DNA of 64,000 nt. It comes from Croceimicrobium sp963977415 (lineage in GTDB: Bacteria > Bacteroidota > Bacteroidia > Flavobacteriales > Schleiferiaceae). Where the stretch lies: positions 310,001-374,000 of the forward strand of contig CAXBOS010000001.1 of assembly GCA_963977415.1 (NCBI GenBank). The letters are read 5' to 3'. Within the stretch, counting starts at the first letter, position 1. Each line of letters opens with the position of its first letter. Below, piece by piece: positions 52,575 through 59,829 of this stretch. The position numbers and the translations under genes were made by a program. The notes beneath the pieces are model-generated. The model was not told the origin of the DNA and ran no database searches. It saw only the letters and a list, made by a program, of their open reading frames with translations.

Positions 52575-53513
52575 ATGTCTGAAAAAATATTAGTTCTCGG
52601 CTCATCCGGCCAGATTGGTACCGACTTAGTAGAAACCCTGCGTAACAATTACGGAGCGGATAATGTAATCGCCTCCGATCTGCGTCAGCCCTCAGCCGAG
52701 CGCCTTGCCCAAGGCCCTTTTGAAACTCTCAACGCCCTGGATGCCAAGGCTGCTTTCGACATCATTAAGAAGCACAATGTTACCCAAGTCTATCATTTGG
52801 TAGCCATGCTTTCGGCCACCGCTGAAAAAATGCCCTTGAAAGGTTGGGACCTTAATATGCAAAGCCTTTTCAATTTCTTAGAAATGGCACGCGAAAAGCA
52901 TTTTAAAAAAATGTACTGGCCTAGTTCTATCGCTGCTTTTGGCCCAAATACCCCGCGTGAAAATACCCCACAATTAACGGTAATGGATCCGGGTACAGTA
53001 TACGGCATCAGCAAATTAGCGGGCGAACTTTGGTGTGAATATTATTTTAAGAAATACGGAGTAGACACGCGTGGCTTGCGCTACCCCGGACTAATCTCCT
53101 ATAAAACGGAGCCCGGTGGTGGTACGACCGATTACGCAGTGGATATTTTCCATAAGGCGGCGAAGGATCAGGATTACACCTGTTATTTAGGCGCGGACTC
53201 TAGTCTGCCCATGATGTATATGCCCGATGCTATAAAAGCAACCATTGGTATTATGGAAGCACCCGCCGAGCAAGTTAAAATTAGAACCTCTTATAATGTG
53301 GGCGCCTTTAGCTTTAATCCTGAAGAATTAGCGGCCGCCATTCGCAAGGAAAAACCCAATTTTAAGATGGATTATAATATCGACTCTCGCAATGAAATCG
53401 CGAAAGGCTGGCCCTCTAGCATCGACGATTCGGTAGCGCGCGAACATTGGAATTGGCAGCCTGAATTTAGCCTAGAGGCCATGGTAAAAGATATGCTTAA
53501 AAACTTGAGCTAA
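52575..53513 (+). CDS. tdh: L-threonine 3-dehydrogenase, short-chain (epimerase-like) type
   Basis: A 312-residue enzyme oxidising threonine to 2-amino-3-ketobutyrate with NAD. It has Rossmann 'VLGSSGQIGTDLVETL' (7-22), 'ASDLRQ', catalytic 'WPSSIAAFGP' and Tyr-x3-Lys 'VYGISKLAGE', plus 'RYPGLIS...GGGTTDYAVDIFHKA' and 'MPMMYMPDAIKATIGIM'. It closely matches the Flavobacterium SDR-type enzyme, which is unrelated to the zinc Tdh of E. coli. ATG 52575 gives the usual start (MSEKILVLG); the in-frame TTG at 52551 lies within the promoter box. Confidence 0.95.
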   Translation: MSEKILVLGSSGQIGTDLVETLRNNYGADNVIASDLRQPSAERLAQGPFETLNALDAKAAFDIIKKHNVTQVYHLVAMLSATAEKMPLKGWDLNMQSLFNFLEMAREKHFKKMYWPSSIAAFGPNTPRENTPQLTVMDPGTVYGISKLAGELWCEYYFKKYGVDTRGLRYPGLISYKTEPGGGTTDYAVDIFHKAAKDQDYTCYLGADSSLPMMYMPDAIKATIGIMEAPAEQVKIRTSYNVGAFSFNPEELAAAIRKEKPNFKMDYNIDSRNEIAKGWPSSIDDSVAREHWNWQPEFSLEAMVKDMLKNLS

Positions 53514-53516
53514 TAC

Positions 53517-53735
53517 CAAGTTCAGGTATTGCCCGCAGACTTATAAATAAATTGATAGGCGTCCGCATGATTCTTAGCGGAGGGACCATAGTAGATAATC
53601 ATCCTTACCAATTTAGGTTGTTTTAAGGATGATTATCTAATAAGCCGGATTCGGCTTTAAATAATATGGGTAAGAGCTCTGAGATAAAATTTACGTCAAT
53701 CTCTAAAAAGGAGAAATTTAAAATACCCGCAAAAA
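53517..53735. repeat. Palindrome-rich region, possible divergent MITE relative
   Basis: It contains an AATACC/GGTATT hairpin, a 16-bp inverted repeat TAGATAATCATCCTTA / TAAGGATGATTATCTA (about 53589-53636) and AGCCG/CGGCT. 'AGACTTATAAATA' near the left resembles 'AAGCCTTATAAATA' of copy D, and 'TCTGAGATAAAATTTACGTC' near the right resembles the family's right end. Homology is suggestive only. Confidence 0.4.
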
Positions 53736-53749
53736 TTAGTAGCGACTAA

Positions 53750-54259
53750 CTACTTCTTCTCCAAGTATACATCTAACAATAAATCTACGGTACCGCCTAA
53801 AGTATCGGTTTCAAAGCGAGTAGTGGCTCGTAAGCCAGTACTGGTTTTATTACTTACATCGTAAGTGGTAGTGCCATTATTTGCATCAGTAATAGTGAAG
53901 CGTGTATCGCTAACATATTGTATGGTTCCGTTTCCACCTACATTAACAGGAAAGTCGATATTTTGCCCTAACACCGAAGCTTGCATGGTGGTTTGTACAG
54001 AATAAGAAACGGTTTTCGCATTGGCATTAAAATTATAGAAACCTTGTGTTCCCGTTCCTGTTCCATTTAAGGGAATAGTAGCGATTACCGTGGTAAGACT
54101 GCCGTTGTAATCGGTTTGAGTAACGTTGAATTCGCCATTTAAAAAGGCCGCTAAACCGGTTAAGTTTTGACTGCTTGAAGGATCATTATCACGATCTTTA
54201 CTGCAGGAAGTTAGGCTAATGGTAAGTATTAAAAGGCTTAGTTTAAAAACTGTTTTCAT
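53750..54259 (-). CDS. Small lipoprotein, paralogue 1
   Basis: A 169-residue protein with a lipobox 'LTISLTSCSKDRD' (Cys about 19). A beta-rich body follows: 'LNGEFNVTQTDYNGSLTTVIATIPLNGTGTGTQGFYNF', '..TIQYVSDTRFTITDANNGTTTYDVSNKTS', 'RFETDTLGGTVDLLLDVYLEK'. It aligns along its whole length with the lipoprotein at 54783. The family is not recognised; fold and size suggest a lipocalin-like or small beta-sandwich surface protein. Confidence 0.75.
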   Translation of the reverse strand: MKTVFKLSLLILTISLTSCSKDRDNDPSSSQNLTGLAAFLNGEFNVTQTDYNGSLTTVIATIPLNGTGTGTQGFYNFNANAKTVSYSVQTTMQASVLGQNIDFPVNVGGNGTIQYVSDTRFTITDANNGTTTYDVSNKTSTGLRATTRFETDTLGGTVDLLLDVYLEKK

Positions 54260-54323
54260 GTGGTGAAATTAGATTACGAATGTAGTAAATCAAAAGCTTG
54301 CCCCGCCTTGTACAAACTCTAAA

Positions 54324-54587
54324 AACCTGAGTTCGATTAAAATTACTTTGCACAGAAGCCTTATAAATAGTGAGATTTACCCTTTCTCCTTTTGATTTGG
54401 CGGGCCAAATCAAAAGGAGAAAGGGTAAAGATGGCTGTTTAGAAGGCTTTCTTCAAAAAGATTTCAACAAAGAGTCTGTCTATTTCGCTATTTATTCGCG
54501 AGTTATCTCGACAACTCTTTGAAAAATAGCCTCATATCCAAACACTTTTTTGAAACTGTGCTTTGTAATTTTAACCGAACTCAGGTT
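54324..54587. mobile_element. MITE-like element, copy D, with 54-bp perfect palindrome
   Basis: 264 bp. The left end is AACCTGAGTTCGATTAAAAT then TACTTTGCACAG. The right end in reverse complement is AACCTGAGTTCGGTTAAAAT then TACAAAGCACAG (28 of 32 match). A perfect inverted repeat with 26-bp arms (TTTACCC...GATTTGGC / GCCAAATC...GGGTAAA) and a GG centre starts near 54374. Around it CCTTATAAATAG pairs with CTGTTTAGAAGG, as in copies A-C. No reading frame is present. Confidence 0.85.
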
Positions 54588-54782
54588 AAAACCACATTAT
54601 CAAATTAAACATAGAGTCGCCAACAATTACCAAAGGATTCGGACCATGGCAAGAATCTAAAGCTGCAGATAATTAGTACTTAGGAATAGCGATAAAGGGT
54701 GAAGTAAAGCCAATTACCTCGCCTGATTTCATATCCAATTTAGTTTATTTCTAAAAGAATTTCCTAAAAATAACTTTAGGGT
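54588..54782. other. Intergenic with a possible coding relic
   Basis: Mostly featureless. A 25-codon open stretch at 54677-54754 reads 'YLGIAIKGEVKPITSPDFIS' and then stops. It looks protein-like but has no start and no family match that I can name. Confidence 0.3.
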
Positions 54783-55271
54783 CTAGTCTTTCGATAAATA
54801 TAGATTTAGGACTAAACTGGCGCTACCCCCTAAGGTGTCGCGCTCATAGCTCCGACTTAATACCAGGCTATTGGCGGTCATCGCACTTACCTCATAAGTG
54901 GTTGAGCCAGTTATGGGATCATTAATACTAAAGCTGTTTTCACTTAGAATTTGAAAAGTTCCGGCCCCTGCAAGGTAGAGAGGGTAACTAGTGGAGGCCA
55001 CCTCCATATTCGTGTTTAATAAGTAGGTGGTCGTTTTGGTGAAGGATTCAAAAAGGAAATTACCATCTGTGTTGGTGCCAGTGCCTGAAACGGGAAGGCT
55101 GCCTAAAATGGTGCCTAGGCTGCCACTATAATCTGCGCGTGTAATATTGAAATTGCCTTTGAGAACGGTAGATAAAGTTGGTTCGCTAGTGGCGTTTTCT
55201 TCATCTTTTTCACAAGATGATAATAAGCTAATCGATAAAATAAGTAGGCCTAAACGGAGAATGGTCTTCAT
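54783..55271 (-). CDS. Small lipoprotein, paralogue 2
   Basis: A 162-residue protein with a lipobox 'ISLLSSCEKDEEN' (Cys about 20). It shares the pattern of paralogue 1: 'LKGNFNITRADYSGSLGTILGSLPVSGTGTNTDGNF', 'TFQILSENSFSINDPITGSTTYEVSAMTA', 'YERDTLGGSASLVLNLYLSKD'. I start at ATG 55271 (MKTILRLGL), matching the paralogue; a codon further up (55292) would place extra residues before the signal. The two copies differ widely in DNA, so the duplication is old and the MITE between them is later or independent. Confidence 0.75.
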   Translation of the reverse strand: MKTILRLGLLILSISLLSSCEKDEENATSEPTLSTVLKGNFNITRADYSGSLGTILGSLPVSGTGTNTDGNFLFESFTKTTTYLLNTNMEVASTSYPLYLAGAGTFQILSENSFSINDPITGSTTYEVSAMTANSLVLSRSYERDTLGGSASLVLNLYLSKD

Positions 55272-55301
55272 GAGAATATTTTGAGCCGCCAAGATACTTA
55301 A

Positions 55302-56585
55302 TCAGACGATTGTTTCCCCTTTTTTAAATTCCAAAACTGTAATTTCCGGCCAAATGCCTACCCTTCCTGGGAAGGCTAAAAAGCCAAAGCCACGATTTAC
55401 ATAAAGGTATTTCCCCATTTCTTCGTATAAACCCGCCCATTTGGGATAGCGATATTTTACAGGGCTCCATTTTATCCAGCCCGGAATTTCAATGCCAAAT
55501 TGCATTCCATGGGTATGTCCGCTTAAGGTAAGTGACATTTTTTTAGGATAGGTTTTTACAATTTGGTCGAAATGCGAAGGGTCATGTGAAAGCAACACGT
55601 GAAAGTCATTCGCATTGGTATCGGCCGTAGCCTTATCTAAATCGCCATGTTGCACGAAACCACCAGTTCCCCAATTTTCAACACCCACTAAACGGAAGCT
55701 TTCCCCGTCTTTTTCAATCAAGCGGTTTTCGTTACGCAAAAGATCAAAGCCAATGTCTTTATGCGTTTGATAAAGCTTCTGCATATTGGCTTCTTTCGCT
55801 TGCGCAGATGGCCAAGTAACATAATCGCCGTAATCGTGGTTGCCCAAGATGGAATATTTACCCATTGGTGCTTTTAACTTAGAAAAGACTTCCTTCCATG
55901 GTTCCATTTCATCAGCGCTATTGTTTACTAGATCGCCTGTGAAAACAATCATATCACTTTCCTGCTCATTAATCAGGTCGATGCCATAGGCTATTTTCTC
56001 GGCATTATCGAAGCTACCACTGTGCACATCCGAAATTTGCGTAAGGGTAAAACCTTCGAAGGCCGCCGGTAAATCGGGGAAGTAAAGGGTTTTCTTTAAG
56101 ACTTTATAGTTGTACTTACCTTTGATAACGCCGTATAAAATTCCGGCAAAAGGAATAACCGCTATACCGAGCGCAATCTGACTGACAAACTTTCGGCGCG
56201 AGGGTAGGAAAGATTCAGAATCAGAGCCCGAAAACTGTCCTGCAACACCTACTAACATGCGGGTCACATCTTCCGTTAGGAGGAATAAACTGATAATTAA
56301 TTTAGGAACAAATAAGAGCACGAAGCTGGCCATTACCACTTTAAAAACAGGGTTTTGTGGACCAGAACTACGATCGAAATTTAAAATAGTATAAAGTACT
56401 AAGATTAGGAAAAGTACCGAAACAATCCAGTAGCCGTAACGAATCCAAACTTGGTCGCGCGACAGGGTTTTAAAAGCTTGATAGGCGTAAATGTCTACCA
56501 GACTAAGTAAAACGAGGGGTAATAAGATTCTGAATAACACGTATAGATTTTTAGGAATAAACCGCTTGCTGCGGAAATTGTGCAC
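55302..56585 (-). CDS. Membrane-anchored metallophosphoesterase (YkuE/YaeI-like)
   Basis: A 427-residue protein. Four hydrophobic helices lie in the first 165 residues. A calcineurin-like phosphoesterase follows with all metal motifs: 'TQISDVHSGSF' (D, H), 'FTGDLVNN' (D), 'ILGNHDYGDY' (N, H), 'LLSHDPSHF' (H) and 'LSGHTHGMQFG' (H, H). Relatives cleave UDP-diacylglucosamine or other phosphodiesters at the membrane. The start is GTG at 56585 (MHNFRSKRFI). The gene is leftward, divergent from polA. Confidence 0.88.
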   Translation of the reverse strand: MHNFRSKRFIPKNLYVLFRILLPLVLLSLVDIYAYQAFKTLSRDQVWIRYGYWIVSVLFLILVLYTILNFDRSSGPQNPVFKVVMASFVLLFVPKLIISLFLLTEDVTRMLVGVAGQFSGSDSESFLPSRRKFVSQIALGIAVIPFAGILYGVIKGKYNYKVLKKTLYFPDLPAAFEGFTLTQISDVHSGSFDNAEKIAYGIDLINEQESDMIVFTGDLVNNSADEMEPWKEVFSKLKAPMGKYSILGNHDYGDYVTWPSAQAKEANMQKLYQTHKDIGFDLLRNENRLIEKDGESFRLVGVENWGTGGFVQHGDLDKATADTNANDFHVLLSHDPSHFDQIVKTYPKKMSLTLSGHTHGMQFGIEIPGWIKWSPVKYRYPKWAGLYEEMGKYLYVNRGFGFLAFPGRVGIWPEITVLEFKKGETIV

Positions 56586-56731
56586 GGCGGCGAAATTAAA
56601 GTATTAATCTTTAGGGCAGACAGCTTTTGCACTAGGCTAGATGGTTTTTGAAATGGCAGATTTAAATCTAGCAGATAGGCAGAGTATTTACGGGCCGTAG
56701 TGGTCTCAGTGCTATTTAAGCTATTCATCCC

Positions 56732-56761
56732 TTTCTCGATGGCTTATTAATCTTATTTTCG
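56732..56761 (+). promoter_or_regulatory. Promoter of polA
   Basis: TTTC at 56732-56735, an 18-bp spacer, then TATTTTCG at 56754-56761: one mismatch in each box. The ATG is at 56780. Confidence 0.55.
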
Positions 56762-56779
56762 TGCTTCATAAAAAAGTCT

Positions 56780-59578
56780 ATGTCTAAGCCTACATTATAT
56801 TTACTTGACGCCTTTGCTCTTATCTATCGCTCTTATTTCGCCTTCATAAATAACCCGCGAATCAACTCGAATGGATTGGATACTTCGGCGATTTTTGGTT
56901 TTACAACCACCTTGCTTGAGATTTTAGAAAAGAAAAATCCCTCGCATATTGCGATAGTTTACGATACCAGTGCGCCCACAGTACGACATATAGAGTACGA
57001 TTTGTACAAGGCCCAACGCGAAGAAACTCCAGAAGGAATAAAGGTGGCCTTTCCATACATCCGAAAAATGGCGGAAGCCTTTAACATTCCCTTTTTAGGG
57101 GTAGATGGCTATGAAGCCGACGATGTAATTGGTACCCTTGCCAAGCAGGCAGAGAAAGTGGGTTACGAGGTGTATATGATGACGCCCGACAAGGATTTCG
57201 GGCAGTTGGTGAGTGAAAATATTTTTATGTATCGTCCCGGTCGCAGCGGTAATCCGGCCGAAGTATGGGGTATTGAGGAGATTAAGGCCAAATTTGATAT
57301 TGATAATGTAGACCAAGTGGTAGACTACTTGGGCATGATGGGTGATGCGGTGGATAATATTCCTGGCATTCCTGGAGTTGGTCCCAAAACGGCATCGAAG
57401 CTTTTAAAGCAGTATGGCTCCATGGAGGGGATGTACGAGAAGGCGGAAGAAATTAAAGGGAAATTAGGTGAAAAAATTCGTGACAATAAAGAGCAAGCGC
57501 TGCTCTCTAAAAAGTTGGCGCGCATTATTATAGATGTGCCCATACAATTTGAAGAGTCGAGTTTTAAAAAGGATCCAGCCGATGTAGAAAAGATTCAAGA
57601 GCTTTTTAAAGAATTGGAATTCAGAGCTTTGTCGCGCAGAGTTTTAGGAACAGACGCTACGGCAGATGCCCCCCAAGGCGATGTAAAGATTAAGGCCAAA
57701 GACACCGGTGGACAAATGGATATGTTCTCAGCTCCCATGGAGGAAGGCGAGGAGCAGACGAATAGCAGCAGCTACCAAAATTTAGCGAATAGTGAGCACC
57801 TTTACCAATTGGTGCAACACCCAAAGGAGCGCAAGGTTTTGCTGGAAAACTTATTAAAGCAAAGGTCGGTTTGTTTCGATACCGAAACTACTAGTTTGGA
57901 TGTGCAAAAAGCAGATTTGGTAGGACTTGCCTTCTCGTATAAGCCCGGACTAGCTTATTATGTGCATCTACCGCAAGGGCAAGAAAAAACGATTTTGGAA
58001 GAGTTTAGACCCTTCTTTGAGCATCCGGAAATTGAAAAAATCGGACAGAATTTGAAGTACGATCTCAGCGTTTTGCATCAATACAATATGCCGGTTAATG
58101 GCCCCCTTTTCGATACCATGTTGGCCCATTATTTAATCAATCCCGACATGCGCCATAATATGGATATCATGGCGGAAACCTATCTAAATTACCAGCCACA
58201 ATCTATCGAAGAGTTGATTGGTAAGAAAGGGAAAAACCAAAAAACCATGCGTGAGGTCGATCCTGTTTTAGCGGCCGAATATGCTGGGGAAGATGCGGAT
58301 GTCACCCTTCGTTTAGCGCAAGTTTTTAAGGAGAAATTAGCCGATAGTAGCGCCGCTAAAGTCTTGGCCGAAATTGAAACGCCTTTGGTGAAAGTGTTGG
58401 CGAAAATGGAGATGGAAGGCATTAACCTCGATCGGGAAGCTTTATCGCGGCTATCTGAAGAACTAGCGGAAGACATTGCGAACCTTGATAGGGAAATTCA
58501 CGAGCTGTCGGGTAATCCCGATTTTAATATTGCATCGCCACGACAATTGGGTGATGTACTTTTTGGTGAAATGGAGTTGATTGCAAAGCCGAAGAAAACC
58601 AAAAGCGGACAGTACGCCACCGGTGAGGATGTGTTGCAAGACTTAGCTAAAGATCATGAGATTATTCAAAAGATTTTGGATTATCGCCAAATGGTTAAAC
58701 TCAAAAGTACTTACGTAGATGCGCTGCCGGATATGGTAAGTGATGTAACCGGCAGAATTCATAGTAGCTTCAATCAGGCAGTGGCGGCTACGGGTCGTTT
58801 AAGTAGTAATAATCCTAATCTCCAAAATATACCAATCCGCACCAAGCGTGGACAAGAAGTGCGTAAAGCCTTTATTCCTCGTGATGCAAACCACGTGATT
58901 TTAGCGGCAGATTACAGTCAGATTGAATTGCGCTTAATTGCCCAGCTTAGTCAAGAAAAAACTATGATGGAGGCCTTTATAAACGGGGAAGATATTCATA
59001 CAGCCACGGCGGCCAAAGTTTTTGGGCTTCCCCTAGAGGATGTAAGTAGGGAGATGCGTAGCAATGCGAAGACGGTAAATTTCGGTATTATTTATGGCGT
59101 AAGTGCCTATGGCTTAAGTCAGCAAACCAGTTTGAGTCGCGGCGAGGCCAGCGATATAATTAAGAGCTATTTTAAAACCTACCCAGGCATCCGCGATTAT
59201 ATTGAAGCTCAAAAAGAACTCGCCCGCGAGCAGGGTTTTGTAGAAACTATGTTAGGCAGGCGTCGCTATTTAAAAGATATTAATAGTAGAAATGCGGTGG
59301 TGCGCGGACACGCGGAACGCAATGCTGTTAATGCTCCTATTCAAGGCTCGGCGGCCGATATTATTAAAATCGCCATGATTAATATCGATCAAGCCCTGGC
59401 GCCCTTTAAAACCAAAATGCTTTTACAAGTTCACGATGAATTGGTTTTCGATGCCCCCAAAGAAGAATTGGAGGAAGTAACCGCATTAATCGTTGATAAG
59501 ATGCAAACGGCCGTAAAAACCGAAGTGCCCTTATTGGTAGAGAGTGGTTACGGTGCAAATTGGCTAGAGGCGCATTGA
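56780..59578 (+). CDS. polA: DNA polymerase I
   Basis: A 932-residue three-domain enzyme for Okazaki fragment maturation and repair. The 5'-3' exonuclease (1-290) has 'LYLLDAFALIYRSYFAF', 'GYEADDVIGTLA' and 'TPDKDFGQLV'. The 3'-5' exonuclease (about 335-520) keeps its acidic residues ('CFDTETTSLD', 'GQNLKYDLSVL', 'EYAGEDADVTL'), so proofreading is expected. In the polymerase domain, motif A has D711 ('AADYSQIELR'), the O-helix is 'RSNAKTVNFGIIYGVSAYGL' and motif C has D886 ('QVHDELVFDAP'). It is monocistronic. Confidence 0.98.
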   Translation: MSKPTLYLLDAFALIYRSYFAFINNPRINSNGLDTSAIFGFTTTLLEILEKKNPSHIAIVYDTSAPTVRHIEYDLYKAQREETPEGIKVAFPYIRKMAEAFNIPFLGVDGYEADDVIGTLAKQAEKVGYEVYMMTPDKDFGQLVSENIFMYRPGRSGNPAEVWGIEEIKAKFDIDNVDQVVDYLGMMGDAVDNIPGIPGVGPKTASKLLKQYGSMEGMYEKAEEIKGKLGEKIRDNKEQALLSKKLARIIIDVPIQFEESSFKKDPADVEKIQELFKELEFRALSRRVLGTDATADAPQGDVKIKAKDTGGQMDMFSAPMEEGEEQTNSSSYQNLANSEHLYQLVQHPKERKVLLENLLKQRSVCFDTETTSLDVQKADLVGLAFSYKPGLAYYVHLPQGQEKTILEEFRPFFEHPEIEKIGQNLKYDLSVLHQYNMPVNGPLFDTMLAHYLINPDMRHNMDIMAETYLNYQPQSIEELIGKKGKNQKTMREVDPVLAAEYAGEDADVTLRLAQVFKEKLADSSAAKVLAEIETPLVKVLAKMEMEGINLDREALSRLSEELAEDIANLDREIHELSGNPDFNIASPRQLGDVLFGEMELIAKPKKTKSGQYATGEDVLQDLAKDHEIIQKILDYRQMVKLKSTYVDALPDMVSDVTGRIHSSFNQAVAATGRLSSNNPNLQNIPIRTKRGQEVRKAFIPRDANHVILAADYSQIELRLIAQLSQEKTMMEAFINGEDIHTATAAKVFGLPLEDVSREMRSNAKTVNFGIIYGVSAYGLSQQTSLSRGEASDIIKSYFKTYPGIRDYIEAQKELAREQGFVETMLGRRRYLKDINSRNAVVRGHAERNAVNAPIQGSAADIIKIAMINIDQALAPFKTKMLLQVHDELVFDAPKEELEEVTALIVDKMQTAVKTEVPLLVESGYGANWLEAH

Positions 59579-59653
59579 TGTTTAGTACTTAGTACGCTGC
59601 GCTTTTACTATTTAGTAGTTAGTATGGCTTGGAGATTCAATGGTTCCATAGCC

Positions 59654-59763
59654 ATGCGATGTATCGCGTGGGTTGGTGAAAAGGGAAATTTAATTGTAAT
59701 TCGGCATTTTGTAGAAACGCGATTTATCGCGTCTAACAATTTTTTTGGAGTACAACCTTGTAC
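59654..59763. repeat. REP-like palindromes with GCGAT/ATCGC core
   Basis: ATGCGATGTATCGCGT at 59654-59669 and the perfect ACGCGATTTATCGCGT at 59717-59732, then GTACAACCTTGTAC at 59750-59763. Such ACGCGAT-ATCGCGT palindromes are commonly associated with REP-associated tyrosine transposases in Bacteroidota. No transposase gene remains here. The preceding TTAGTACTTAGTAC tract is low-complexity. Confidence 0.55.
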
Positions 59764-59774
59764 AAACAGATGCA

Positions 59775-59812
59775 AAAAGCCCCCTCTACTAATCAAAGAA
59801 GAAGGGGCTTTT
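59775..59812. terminator. Bidirectional terminator between polA and the M43 protease gene
   Basis: AAAAGCCCC / GGGGCTTTT stem with a longer apical loop. A and T runs on the two sides fit either direction. Confidence 0.75.
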
Positions 59813-59829
59813 GTATAAAGCTTAATAAT

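Noticed and set aside
54677..54754. Protein-like 25-codon stretch
   Set aside because: No start, no recognisable family and too short to support a gene or pseudogene call.
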